Below, one piece after another: positions 44,695-53,385 of a stretch of 64,000 nucleotides of DNA (the stretch's first letter is position 1; the number at the start of each line of letters is the position of its first letter). Position numbers and translations under genes: made by a program. Below the pieces are notes generated by a model. The model searched no databases and was not told the DNA's origin. It saw only the letters and a program-made list of their open reading frames with translations. Origin of the DNA: Niastella vici (lineage in GTDB: Bacteria > Bacteroidota > Bacteroidia > Chitinophagales > Chitinophagaceae). The stretch is from the NCBI RefSeq assembly GCF_002077945.1, contig NZ_LVYD01000001.1:558001-622000 (forward strand), given 5' to 3'.

Positions 44695-45294
44695 TTAAGC
44701 CAGTACGGTTATCAACGACCTGATGATCGCTCCCAGCTTCACTCCTTCCAGAATACGGCTTTCGGAACCGCCATGTTGTAAAATGGATTGCTCATGCGAA
44801 GTGATGCACATTTCGCAACCATTGATAGAAGAAATGACCAGGCTCACCAGCTCAAAGAATTCCTTGCCTAACACCGGGTTCATCATAATGCTCATTTTTA
44901 TACCGGCCGGTGTATTGGAATAAAAATCCTTTTGCATAAAATGACGGAAGCGGTAGAAAATATTGTTCGCGTTCATCAGGGATGTGCACGAAACTATTTC
45001 AGCCAGCTCGGCATCGGCGGCGCCCGCTTCCTGGGCCTGCGTGCGGAAAGTATCTTTCAACAGATCGAATTTTTCATTCACCGCAACGGCATATGCCAGC
45101 AACAACGCTTCCTTTTTATTCAGGTACTGCGTATTGTTCAGCACATTGCTCACATTGATCTTAAGGTCCTTTATATATTTCGATTCTGCCTGTAACAATT
45201 GTTGCGCGGCGGAAGAGGGGCTATAATCGGGTATTTGCAGATCATTCAACAGATTGGTGAACGTCTCATTCTGTATGGCTACTGCCTGGCTCAT
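44695..45294 (-). CDS. AhpD-like alkyl hydroperoxidase (carboxymuconolactone decarboxylase family)
   Basis: 199 residues from ATG 45294; the longer frame to 45345 adds a non-typical basic stretch. The all-helical protein carries the redox pair C160-E-M-C163 with the nearby H167 (NGCEMCITSHEQ), the AhpD active-site pattern. AhpD reduces and recycles the peroxiredoxin AhpC. The ahpC gene is directly upstream on the same strand (135 bases gap), so the two probably form one operon and work together, using lipoylated partners or other electron donors. The regulatory region is upstream of ahpC. Confidence 0.9.
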   Translation of the reverse strand: MSQAVAIQNETFTNLLNDLQIPDYSPSSAAQQLLQAESKYIKDLKINVSNVLNNTQYLNKKEALLLAYAVAVNEKFDLLKDTFRTQAQEAGAADAELAEIVSCTSLMNANNIFYRFRHFMQKDFYSNTPAGIKMSIMMNPVLGKEFFELVSLVISSINGCEMCITSHEQSILQHGGSESRILEGVKLGAIIRSLITVLA

Positions 45295-45429
45295 GATATT
45301 ACGTTTTTTTAAAAGAACGGGGCCCGACTTCAAAGAGGCGTCCACCAGCCCTTGCTTCGCGAAAGAGCAGTGGCGGAACGCAATCCATTTACAGCCGGCC
45401 CCGTAGCGTTATCCAAACTCTGAAAAATA

Positions 45430-45999
45430 TTAGTTCATGCTTAACTGGTTAGTCAGGGTTTCCTGACCCTTTTGCCAGTTACAGGGGCACAGCTCGTCTG
45501 TTTGCAGTGCATCGAGCACGCGAACAACTTCCTGTACGTTACGGCCAACATTCAGGTCATATACACTTACCCAGCGTACAATACCCTGCGGATCGATGAT
45601 GAATGTAGCACGGTAAGCAATTTTTTCTTCTGCATCCAGAATTCCCAGCTCTTCAGCCAGTGATTTTGAAGTATCGGCCAGCATGGGGAATTTCAGATCG
45701 CGCAAATCGCTGTGATCTCTTCTCCACGCAGCATGCACAAATTCCGAATCGGTTGAAGCGCCGATCAAAATAGCATCCCTGTCGGTGAATTCGCTGTGCT
45801 TTTTGTTGAATTCTGCAATTTCAGTCGGACACACGAAAGTGAAATCCTTCGGCCACCAGAACATAACAGTCCATTTACCTTTTGCTGTAGCGTACTCATT
45901 GGTCAGCTCAATAAACTCTTTTCCTTTCTCTATAGATACAACCGCTTTCTTTTTAAATGCCGGGAACTGAGTTCCGATAGACAACACTTTGTTACTCAT
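45430..45999 (-). CDS. ahpC: alkyl hydroperoxide reductase C-type peroxiredoxin
   Basis: 189 residues, two-cysteine peroxiredoxin of the AhpC/Prx1 type. The peroxidatic cysteine is C57 in DFTFVCPTE and the resolving cysteine is in DELCPCNWQ near residue 172. It reduces hydrogen peroxide and organic peroxides in the cytoplasm. The AhpD gene follows it. Upstream there is an OxyR-like operator and a CATCTTTG -7 element with no -33 TTG, which suggests activator-dependent, peroxide-inducible expression. A long 5' leader of about 125 bases contains two hairpins. Confidence 0.95.
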   Translation of the reverse strand: MSNKVLSIGTQFPAFKKKAVVSIEKGKEFIELTNEYATAKGKWTVMFWWPKDFTFVCPTEIAEFNKKHSEFTDRDAILIGASTDSEFVHAAWRRDHSDLRDLKFPMLADTSKSLAEELGILDAEEKIAYRATFIIDPQGIVRWVSVYDLNVGRNVQEVVRVLDALQTDELCPCNWQKGQETLTNQLSMN

Positions 46000-46314
46000 A
46001 TTGTGATTTAAAATTTTTACAATTAATGGACCAAACGCATTATTGCGTTGGCTTTAGACCTTCGGCTTTTAATATATGGCTGGGAAACAATCGATATCCG
46101 CCGGCTGGCGGATGCCTGGATAGGTGGCGCAAAGATGCCAAAAATAGATATAGATTTTTATCGGATTAATCTATAAACTGATAGATTTTGTCTATAAGTG
46201 GTTTTTTAGTATATTAATAAGCAGACTGACCGTCCTATTTAATTTTTCTGCCATATCCCATAAAAGAGTTAGATTTAGCATAACCCTTTCACTCCCCCCA
46301 AAACTGCTCGTATT
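46000..46314. promoter_or_regulatory. ahpC/GH32 divergent regulatory region
   Basis: Between the divergent ahpC and GH32 genes. On the ahpC side: a -7 box (46130-46137), an OxyR-like site (46150-46195) and hairpins CCAA-CGCA/TGCG-TTGG (46031-46050) and ATCCGCC/GGCGGAT with a GGCT loop (46096-46113) in the leader. On the GH32 side no clear promoter was found. Confidence 0.5.
46130..46195 (-). promoter_or_regulatory. OxyR-like operator and -7 element of ahpC
   Basis: ATAGATTTTGTCTAT at 46181-46195 matches one half of the OxyR motif (ATAGnTnnnAnCTAT) at 10 of 11 defined positions or nearly so, and CTAT (46171-46174) and ATAG (46150-46153) give further arms at about one-turn spacing. CATCTTTG on the minus strand (46130-46137) is the -7 element. 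The operator covers the position where a -33 TTG is missing, as expected for an activator-dependent promoter. Confidence 0.5.
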
Positions 46315-47832
46315 ATGAAACCCTTACTGCTATTATTTATAGGTATGATCCATTTTTCGGTTTTCCCACAAAATAAACCAACCTATAAAGAACCCTATCG
46401 CCCGCAATTCCACTTTACACCTCATCATAACTGGATGAACGATCCTAACGGACTGGTATATTATAAAGGAGAATATCACCTGTTCTATCAATACAATCCT
46501 ATGGGCAATACCTGGGGCCATATGAGTTGGGGCCATGCCGTTAGTGCCGACCTAGTTCACTGGAACCCCCTGGCGCTGGCCATTCCGGAAGATGATAAAA
46601 ATATGATCTTCTCCGGCAGTTGTGTGGTCGACAAAAACAACAGCAGCCATTTTGCTGAAAAACCCAATCAGGTTCCACTGGTAGCTATTTATACCGCGCA
46701 CATTATTCCCGATAAATCAAAAATTGACGATTACCAGCAAAACCAGCACATCGCTTACAGTCTCGACGATGGCAGAACCTGGAAAAAATATGAAGGCAAT
46801 CCCGTGCTCGACCTCAATAAAAAAGATTTTCGCGACCCGAAGGTTTTCTGGTATGCACCCACCAAAAAATGGATCATGGCCACAGTATTACCGCATGAGC
46901 ACCTGGTTCAGTTCCATAGCTCTGTTGATTTAAAAAGCTGGACGCATGAAAGCGATTTTGGTCCGGCCGGCGATACCAATGATATTTGGGAGTGTCCCGA
47001 TCTGTTGCAGGTGCCCATCAATGGCCAGCCCGGAAAAAGCAAATGGGTGCTCATTAATTCGCAGCAAACCACCATGCAATATTTTGTAGGTGATTTTAAT
47101 GGAACGCGTTTTCAAAATGAAAACCCAACCGATACCATTTTGCGCCCCGATTATGGTCCTGATTTTTATGCAGGCGTCACCTATAATAATTTACCCGCCG
47201 GCCAGGACCCTGTTTTACTGGGCTGGGCGAACAACTGGAAATATGGCCAGTCAATTCCCACCTCGCCCTGGCGCAGCGCCCTATCGGTTCCGCGTACATT
47301 GAAGCTGAAAAAGTGGGGTAATGCCTGGGTGCTGTTACAGCAACCAGTGAAAGCGTTACAATCACTTCGGGGCCCGGTAACCGGATGGCAGAACAAGACT
47401 GTAAATAGTGTAGCAATATTTCCGGCCAAAGGCCAGGTACTTGAGCTGGATGCAGAACTGGTTCCCGCCAAAAACGCCAATTGCGGAATAAGGCTGGCTG
47501 CCGGGGGCGGGCAATCCATTATTATCGGCTATGAGGCCGCCAGTTCAAAATTGTACATCGACCGTTCAAAAAGCGGCAATACCAGCTTCGATAATCAGTT
47601 TACTGCCTGGCAATATACTTCGGCCCGTGTTCCGCTGCAGGAGGGCAAATTGCGGTTGCATATTTTCCTCGATAAAAGCATTATGGAAGTATTTGCCAAT
47701 GATGGCAGCACCGTGTTGACCGCCCAGCTTTTCCCGGCTACTGGCCATGATGGCATTGAATTTTTCAGCGAAAACGGGGCTACCCGCATTTCAACGGCCA
47801 AAGTATGGCCCATGAGCCCGGCCTGGAAGTAA
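46315..47832 (+). CDS. GH32 family fructan hydrolase (levanase/invertase type)
   Basis: 505 residues with a signal peptide (MKPLLLLFIGMIHFSVF). A five-bladed propeller with the GH32 active site: D43 nucleophile in WMNDPNG, D174 in DFRDPKVFW and E226 in WECPDL as acid/base. A C-terminal beta-sandwich domain (about 350-505) follows, with IFLDKSIMEVFANDG near its end. It hydrolyses beta-fructosides such as levan, inulin or sucrose, probably in the periplasm or at the surface. No SusC/SusD pair, transporter or fructokinase is adjacent, so it is not in a full polysaccharide-utilisation locus here. Confidence 0.93.
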   Translation: MKPLLLLFIGMIHFSVFPQNKPTYKEPYRPQFHFTPHHNWMNDPNGLVYYKGEYHLFYQYNPMGNTWGHMSWGHAVSADLVHWNPLALAIPEDDKNMIFSGSCVVDKNNSSHFAEKPNQVPLVAIYTAHIIPDKSKIDDYQQNQHIAYSLDDGRTWKKYEGNPVLDLNKKDFRDPKVFWYAPTKKWIMATVLPHEHLVQFHSSVDLKSWTHESDFGPAGDTNDIWECPDLLQVPINGQPGKSKWVLINSQQTTMQYFVGDFNGTRFQNENPTDTILRPDYGPDFYAGVTYNNLPAGQDPVLLGWANNWKYGQSIPTSPWRSALSVPRTLKLKKWGNAWVLLQQPVKALQSLRGPVTGWQNKTVNSVAIFPAKGQVLELDAELVPAKNANCGIRLAAGGGQSIIIGYEAASSKLYIDRSKSGNTSFDNQFTAWQYTSARVPLQEGKLRLHIFLDKSIMEVFANDGSTVLTAQLFPATGHDGIEFFSENGATRISTAKVWPMSPAWK

Positions 47833-48046
47833 GCGATTGGAAATTAGTGAGTGGGGAGTGGGCTGCTGGCTGGTAAAGGGCAAGGTTTTCCTGGTTTATT
47901 GTTTTCCCGCTAACCCCGAACCGGTTACAAATTACGGTGGGCTATTTCCTCTGCCAGCTGGCGGACCGTTTCCACTTTTCACGCTTTCCCACTACCTTCG
48001 CACCGCTAAATCACAGTATCTTTTAAAAATCATTTAGCGTAAGCAT

Positions 48047-49141
48047 ATGAAGTTCAGAAACTTTAAAATGGTCAGCTTTGTTGTTTATGGCCGAGGCAGT
48101 TTTAACCAGCTTGATGAAATTTTAGCTCCACATAGAAAAGGCGATGCGCCGATGATCTTTTTGGTAGATCATTTTTTTGAGAACGGCGCCCCTACCGGCG
48201 ACGGCAAATCGCTTATTAGCCGTATCCCCCTGCGCGGTAAAGACAAAATTATTTTTGCCGATGTTACCTACGAACCAAAGACCACCCAGGTTGATAAACT
48301 GGCCAAACAATTAAAAGATGAGTTTGGCACCGTGAGCGGCGTCATTGGTATTGGCGGCGGTTCTACCCTCGACCTGGCCAAAGCGGTTTCGCTGATGATG
48401 AACAACCCCGGTTCTTCAGCCGATTACCAGGGCTGGGACCTCGTTAAAGTACCGGGGGTATATAAAGCCGGTATTCCTACTTTAAGCGGAACCGGGGCCG
48501 AAGTGTCGCGCACCACCGTACTTACCGGGCCAACCCGTAAGCTGGGGATGAATTCTGATTTCACCCCTTTCGATCAAATCGTGCTCGATCCTGAATTAAC
48601 AGCCAATGCACCTGTTAACCAGCGGTTCTATACCGGTATGGATTGCTATATCCATTGTATTGAAAGCCTTGAAGGAACCTATTTGAACGAATTCAGTAAA
48701 TCATATGGCGAAAAAGCACTGGAACTGTGCCGGGAAGTTTTCGTTAATAAAGATAAATGGGATGCCGAATGTGACGACAAACTGATGATGGCTTCCTACG
48801 CCGGCGGTATGAGCATCGCTTATTCACAGGTTGGCGTGGCCCACGCGGTGAGCTATGGATTAAGCTATTTGCTGGGTACCAAGCATGGCATTGGTAACTG
48901 TATTGTAATGAACCACCTGGAGCCCTACTATCCCGAAGGCGTAAAGGAATTCAAAAAAATGGTGGAGAAGAATAATATCGATATCCCCGTTGGTATTTGC
49001 AAAGGCCTTACCGATGAGCAATTCGATACCATGATCAACGTATCGCTGGGCATGAAACCATTATGGGAAAATGCGCTGGGTAAAGACTGGGAAAAAATAA
49101 TGACGCGCGAAAAGCTGCGGGCTTTATACGAGAAGTTGTAA
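48047..49141 (+). CDS. iron-containing alcohol dehydrogenase, putative Kdo 8-oxidase (KdnB-like)
   Basis: 364 residues of the group III (iron-dependent) alcohol dehydrogenase family. It has the NAD(P) loop GIGGGSTLDLAKAVS, TLSGTGAEVSRTTVL, GMDCYIHCIESLEG and VGVAHAVSYGLSYLLGTKHGIGN, whose H and D residues bind the metal. The overall pattern (MKFRNFKMVSFVVYGRGSF opening, GTGAEVSR) recalls KdnB, which oxidises C8 of Kdo on the way to 8-amino-Kdo in Shewanella. The aminotransferase partner KdnA is not in the window, so the substrate call is an inference. It is a single unit with its own terminator. Confidence 0.7.
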   Translation: MKFRNFKMVSFVVYGRGSFNQLDEILAPHRKGDAPMIFLVDHFFENGAPTGDGKSLISRIPLRGKDKIIFADVTYEPKTTQVDKLAKQLKDEFGTVSGVIGIGGGSTLDLAKAVSLMMNNPGSSADYQGWDLVKVPGVYKAGIPTLSGTGAEVSRTTVLTGPTRKLGMNSDFTPFDQIVLDPELTANAPVNQRFYTGMDCYIHCIESLEGTYLNEFSKSYGEKALELCREVFVNKDKWDAECDDKLMMASYAGGMSIAYSQVGVAHAVSYGLSYLLGTKHGIGNCIVMNHLEPYYPEGVKEFKKMVEKNNIDIPVGICKGLTDEQFDTMINVSLGMKPLWENALGKDWEKIMTREKLRALYEKL

Positions 49142-49163
49142 ATATATATTACTGATATAAGTA

Positions 49164-49199
49164 AACGGAGTTGTCTTAAGGATAACTCCGTTTTTTTTG
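49164..49199 (+). terminator. intrinsic terminator after the KdnB-like gene
   Basis: Perfect 9-bp stem AACGGAGTT/AACTCCGTT (49164-49172 with 49184-49192) followed by a run of eight T. Confidence 0.92.
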
Positions 49200-49288
49200 C
49201 GCCAGTTATTGAGTTCGTTCCCTGCAACTTAAAAACTAAATAACTTACAAATAATCGGCTTTCCGTAAATTCACAAAAACCTTTTTAT

Positions 49289-49855
49289 ATGAAAAAAATA
49301 ATGCTGGCGGTTTGCTTGCTGGTTGCCCTGTCGTCATGGGCACAGGAAAAAGTTTCCCCATCTATTAAACAGGGCACCAAATTAAACTACAGTGCCTATG
49401 TAAACGGACAAAATTTCCCTTGCGTTTTTTCCTTTGATTCGGTAAATACCGGTTACTTAAAAGTGGGTTGGACGGTTGAAGGTTATGGCAGTGGCGCCTG
49501 GATTATGAAAAGCAAATCATTGGAAAGCGCCCTGAAGGGTTTCTGGGGCCAGCCCACACCCGGCTCCCAGGAAGAAGTACCTGATGACCAAAGCATTCTT
49601 GTGTTTTCAAAAGCCCAATGGGGTATGTTGCAAAAAGACAAGGCCATGAGTTTTGATCAGCAAACTTTTGCCCTGAAAGCACCAACTGAGCAACAGCAAT
49701 TAAAACTGGCGGGCAAACCGGTTGATGCGTTTTTGTTGGAGAATTCAAACGGCACTACCCGTATCTGGATCCTCAATAATGCGGCCTTTCCGGTATTGTT
49801 AAAAATAGAAGGGAATACCCTCGGGGCCGACCTCACCATCAACTCTGTAGAATAA
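49289..49855 (+). CDS. secreted protein, function unknown
   Basis: 188 residues with a signal peptide (MKKIMLAVCLLVALSSWAQ, cleavage after AQ). The mature part is beta-rich with regularly spaced aromatic and glycine residues (FSFDSVNTGYLKVGWTVEGYGSGAWIM, FLLENSNGTTRIWILNNAAFPVLLKIEGN). It is probably periplasmic or exported. I do not recognise the family and the neighbours give no clue. An 18-bp perfect palindrome lies 25 bases after the stop codon. Confidence 0.65.
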   Translation: MKKIMLAVCLLVALSSWAQEKVSPSIKQGTKLNYSAYVNGQNFPCVFSFDSVNTGYLKVGWTVEGYGSGAWIMKSKSLESALKGFWGQPTPGSQEEVPDDQSILVFSKAQWGMLQKDKAMSFDQQTFALKAPTEQQQLKLAGKPVDAFLLENSNGTTRIWILNNAAFPVLLKIEGNTLGADLTINSVE

Positions 49856-49880
49856 TAAACCGGTTATACAATTTAATTTA

Positions 49881-49898
49881 CTTCCCCGGCCGGGGAAG
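49881..49898. repeat. 18-bp perfect palindrome
   Basis: CTTCCCCGGCCGGGGAAG is fully self-complementary with no spacer. It lies between the secreted protein gene and corA, 57 bases before the corA start. It could be an operator or, as RNA, a weak terminator hairpin with a GGCC loop. Confidence 0.6.
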
Positions 49899-49955
49899 GT
49901 GGCCCTTATTTTGCCGCAGGTTCTGTATTTCAGATTTTTTAGCCATTTTTGTTAT

Positions 49956-51053
49956 ATGAGTCCGCAAAAGTACCTGCGTTACCTGATGTTGCCATCTTTG
50001 TTCGGCACCGACCGAACCAAGGAAATATTGCAGGTAAACCCAACAGTATTGCCACAACGGGAAGAAGCCAAAGAGGTTAAAATTTCGGTTTATGAATACA
50101 ATGCAGCTACCATTCAGGAATATGGGGTAGAAACGGTGGCAGAATGCCTGCATTGTAAAGACAACGAATACATCAGCTGGATAAACATTGATGGCCTGCG
50201 GAAGAATGATGTGGAAACCGTTTGTAACTATTACGGCATTCACCCCCTGGTTATTGAAGATATACTTAGCATTAACCAGCGTCCAAAAATGGATGAGGTG
50301 GATGGCATTTTGTTTTGCCTGCTGAATATGCTTTATTTCAACGAGCAGAAAAAAACGGTTGAAGCAGAACAGATCAGCATTGTGCTGGGCAAAAACTTTG
50401 TGCTTTCTTTTCAGGAAGATTCCCAACGCGATGTTTTTAACCCGATCAGAACAAAGCTGAAACTCAACAATGTCAAGATCAGGCAACGTGGCGCCGACTA
50501 CCTTTGTTACTCCCTGCTTGATATGATCGTGGATAATTACTTTATTGTAATGGAAAAACTGAGCGAGCAAATTGAATTAGTAGAAGAAGAGGTGATCCGC
50601 AACAGCAATACCCGTTCGCTGGCAAGCATCAATCAACTGCGAAAGGAGCTGATCGTATTAAAAAGGAATTTTGCCCCCGTACGCGACCTGTTGAATGGTA
50701 TTATACGCAGTGAAAGCGATCTGCTCGAAGACCGGCATACCAAATATTATAAAGATGTATACGATCATATAGTACAGGCCGCTGATCTCAGCGAAAACTA
50801 CCGCGATGTCATCATGAGTATGCAGGACCTCTATATCAACAATGTGAACCTGAAGATGAACGAGGTAATGAAGGTAATGGCCATTGTGACCTGCCTTATG
50901 GCCCCGGCTACTGTCATCGGCGGCATCTTTGGTATGAACTTCGAAGTGATCCCCTACATCCATAATCGTTGGGGATTTTTTTTGGCAGTGGGGTGTATGT
51001 TATTGATCCCCCTTTGGATGCTCCGGAATTTCAGGAAAAGAGGTTGGTTTTAA
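49956..51053 (+). CDS. corA: CorA-family magnesium/cobalt transporter
   Basis: 365 residues from ATG 49956 (MSPQKYLRYLM); the upstream frame from 49899 overlaps the palindrome region and is unlike the family. A large N-terminal cytoplasmic domain (about 1-290) with long helices (NVNLKMNEVMKVMAIV is the stalk helix) is followed by two TM helices. The first ends in the GMN selectivity motif (GIFGMNFEVIP) and the loop YIHNRWG replaces the more common E-rich MPEL loop. It forms a pentameric channel for divalent cations across the inner membrane. Single gene. Confidence 0.93.
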   Translation: MSPQKYLRYLMLPSLFGTDRTKEILQVNPTVLPQREEAKEVKISVYEYNAATIQEYGVETVAECLHCKDNEYISWINIDGLRKNDVETVCNYYGIHPLVIEDILSINQRPKMDEVDGILFCLLNMLYFNEQKKTVEAEQISIVLGKNFVLSFQEDSQRDVFNPIRTKLKLNNVKIRQRGADYLCYSLLDMIVDNYFIVMEKLSEQIELVEEEVIRNSNTRSLASINQLRKELIVLKRNFAPVRDLLNGIIRSESDLLEDRHTKYYKDVYDHIVQAADLSENYRDVIMSMQDLYINNVNLKMNEVMKVMAIVTCLMAPATVIGGIFGMNFEVIPYIHNRWGFFLAVGCMLLIPLWMLRNFRKRGWF

Positions 51054-51116
51054 CAAGAAAGCCATTCAAATATTACGGGCATGTTGTAAATTCAACAACT
51101 CAACAAAACTATTCAC

Positions 51117-52112
51117 ATGCCCTCAAATCGCCGCCATTTTTTAAAACAATTGGGTGGACTGGCAGCCGGATTTGGCGCCGTTTCCACCGGCTTATCCTTC
51201 ATTAATTCACCGCAAACCGGTATGCAAACAAACGTGCATACGTCGGGAACAAACGAAGCCGCCGCTCCATTATTTTTTACTATTTCTTTGGCCCAATGGT
51301 CATTGCATAAAAAACTGTTCGCTAAGGAACTCGACAATCTCGATTTTCCGGCAGTGGCAAAAAATACATATGGTATCAGTGTAGTGGAATATGTGAACCA
51401 GTTCTTTAAAGACAAGGCAAAAGATGAGAAATACCTGGCCGAGCTACTGAAACGCTGTAATGATAACGGCGTTAAAAATCACCTGATCATGTGCGATGGT
51501 GAAGGCGAGCTGGGCGACCTCGACGCCAAAAAAAGAATGCAGGCCGTGGAAAACCATTATAAATGGGTTGATGCGGCCAAATACCTCGGCTGTATAACTA
51601 TTCGCGTAAATGCATTCGGAACGGGCAGTGCCGAAGAAGTACAAAAAGCTGCCATTGAAAGCCTCTCGAAACTGGGCGAATATGCCGCCAAAACCGGCAT
51701 CAATGTGATTGTGGAAAATCATGGCGGCTATACTTCCAATGGGGAATGGCTGGCAACGGTAATGAAAAAGGTAAACCGCAAGAATGTAGGCACCCTACCC
51801 GATTTTGGAAATTTCTGTCTAAAACGCGAAGGCGGTCAACTGTGGGGCACGCCCTGCATTGAAGAATATGACAAGTATAAAGGTGTTGGCGAAATGATGC
51901 CCTTTGCAAAAGGCGTTAGCGCCAAGACCCATGATTTTGATGAACAGGGCAATTGTATTGAAACCGATTATGTGAAAATGCTGAAAGTGGTGAAAGCCGC
52001 CGGGTTTAAAGGATACATGGGTATCGAATACGAAGGCGATAAAATAAGTGAAGATGAAGGCATCAAAAAAACTAAAGCCTTGTTGGAACGTGTTGGTGCA
52101 ACGATAAAGTGA
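51117..52112 (+). CDS. TIM-barrel sugar phosphate isomerase/epimerase-like protein with Tat signal
   Basis: 331 residues. A twin-arginine leader ([17 protein letters not shown]) is followed by a region of low complexity and a xylose-isomerase-like TIM barrel (about 55-331): [54 protein letters not shown] and [10 protein letters not shown] carry the E/D/H metal ligands. It is exported folded, probably to the periplasm. The substrate (sugar or inositol-like) is unknown. Its stop codon TGA (52110-52112) is the first three bases of repeat copy B. Confidence 0.82.
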   Translation: MPSNRRHFLKQLGGLAAGFGAVSTGLSFINSPQTGMQTNVHTSGTNEAAAPLFFTISLAQWSLHKKLFAKELDNLDFPAVAKNTYGISVVEYVNQFFKDKAKDEKYLAELLKRCNDNGVKNHLIMCDGEGELGDLDAKKRMQAVENHYKWVDAAKYLGCITIRVNAFGTGSAEEVQKAAIESLSKLGEYAAKTGINVIVENHGGYTSNGEWLATVMKKVNRKNVGTLPDFGNFCLKREGGQLWGTPCIEEYDKYKGVGEMMPFAKGVSAKTHDFDEQGNCIETDYVKMLKVVKAAGFKGYMGIEYEGDKISEDEGIKKTKALLERVGATIK

Positions 52113-52207
52113 TTTAGAGAATGCAGATTTAGAGATTTTGGGATTTGAATATAATCGGAGAGCCCGCAAACTAAAATAGATCTCAAAATCTCTAAATCAC
52201 AAAATCA
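52110..52207. repeat. stop-codon-associated palindromic repeat, copy B
   Basis: About 98 bp beginning TGATTTAGAG and ending CACAAAATCA. Inner arms GATTTAGAGATTTTGGGATT (52126-52145) and the near-complement at 52179-52198 agree at 18 of 20 positions. The TGA is the stop codon of the TIM-barrel gene; the other end lies 7 bases from the stop codon of cydB (minus strand), so both converging genes end at this element. Confidence 0.75.
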
Positions 52208-52214
52208 GAAATTC

Positions 52215-53249
52215 CTAATAACTGGTTTCATCGAGCTTTACTTTGCCCTTGAACGTCCAAAATACAAATGAGGTATAAATGCCTACCAATGGCGTACCTA
52301 TGAGGGCAATGATCAATAATATCTTCATGGTTTTGGGCGATGCCGCCGCATTGTGCACCGTTATACTGTTGGCCGGATTATCTTTCGAATACAATAAATA
52401 AGGAAATACTTCCACCGCTACCATTATCAGCAATAAAGAAATAGTGACTGAGGAACTGATAAAGGCATAACGGTATTTTCCAATTTTCAATTGCCGCGGA
52501 ATATTGGCAATAGATAATACCATCAACACCGGAATGATAAAAGAAGAAGGATGCTCCCTGAAAAAATCACCCAGGTGCGGAATGTATAACAACGTATACA
52601 GCGTCGTGATCACAAAGCTCAGCACAAAAAATATGATAAACTGACGGGCAAGAATATACAACTTGGTGTATAACCGGTTCTCGGTTTTCATGGTGAGATA
52701 AATAGCGCCATGCATCATGAACAAAGCCAGCGTTGTTATGGCCACCATAATTGAAAAGAAATTAAAGAACGAGAGCCAGTCGCCGCTGAATTCTTTTTGC
52801 TCATTTAATGAAATGCCGTAAGCCACATTACCCAGCATGAGGCCAAGTGAGAGAGAGATTATTATTGAAGCCACGCAATACACGATATCCCATGTTTTGC
52901 GCCAAAGCAATCCCGGTTCCTTACTTCTGAATTCTATCGCCACACCTCTGAAGATCAGTCCTACCAGGAAGATCATGAACGGCACATAAAAAGCAGAAAA
53001 GATCGCTGCATAGGCTACGGGAAAACCGGCAAACAGCGCGCCCCCGCCAATCACCAGCCATACTTCATTTCCATCCCATACGGGGCCAATGGCATTTAAT
53101 GCAATGCGCCGGCTCAATTCTTTATTCAACAACAGGTGCAAAGCACCAGCGCCCAGGTCGAACCCATCGAGTATCGCATAGCCACTGATAGTTGCGCCAA
53201 AAACTAAAAACCACCAAACATTGTAGTCAAGTCCTAAGAAAGTTTCCAT
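52215..53249 (-). CDS. cydB: cytochrome bd ubiquinol oxidase subunit II
   Basis: 344 residues, eight to nine TM helices, opening METFLGLDYNVWWFLVFGATISGYAILDGFDLGAGAL, the family's start, where DGFDLG is conserved. GPVWDGNEVWLVIGGGALFAGFP is the second signature. CydB pairs with CydA in the membrane and completes the high-affinity oxygen reductase that oxidises quinol. Its gene follows cydA but the gap (136 bases) holds repeat copy C, so the operon is interrupted by an inverted repeat. The C-terminal helix ends in a short charged tail (KGKVKLDETSY). Confidence 0.94.
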   Translation of the reverse strand: METFLGLDYNVWWFLVFGATISGYAILDGFDLGAGALHLLLNKELSRRIALNAIGPVWDGNEVWLVIGGGALFAGFPVAYAAIFSAFYVPFMIFLVGLIFRGVAIEFRSKEPGLLWRKTWDIVYCVASIIISLSLGLMLGNVAYGISLNEQKEFSGDWLSFFNFFSIMVAITTLALFMMHGAIYLTMKTENRLYTKLYILARQFIIFFVLSFVITTLYTLLYIPHLGDFFREHPSSFIIPVLMVLSIANIPRQLKIGKYRYAFISSSVTISLLLIMVAVEVFPYLLYSKDNPANSITVHNAAASPKTMKILLIIALIGTPLVGIYTSFVFWTFKGKVKLDETSY

Positions 53250-53280
53250 TGTGATAATTTATTCAATAATTACAATAGCA

Positions 53281-53379
53281 TGAAATTTTTAGATTTCGGG
53301 ATTGCGCGATTTTGAGATCTGAATACAGAAGCAAAGACCGAATTAAAGGAAATCCCAAAATCACTACATCTCAAAATCA
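53281..53379. repeat. stop-codon-associated palindromic repeat, copy C
   Basis: About 99 bp beginning TGAAATTTTTAG and ending TCTCAAAATCA, arms built of the same GATTTTGAGATT-like units as copies A and B. It lies between cydA and cydB and ends 6 bases from the cydA stop codon. The flank (AGAAATT before the CTA that complements the TAG stop) is shared with copy B. Confidence 0.75.
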
Positions 53380-53385
53380 GAAATT

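Noticed and set aside
47837-48037. 66-codon frame between the GH32 and KdnB-like genes
   Set aside because: Lies in a gap used as a control region, no family features and irregular composition.
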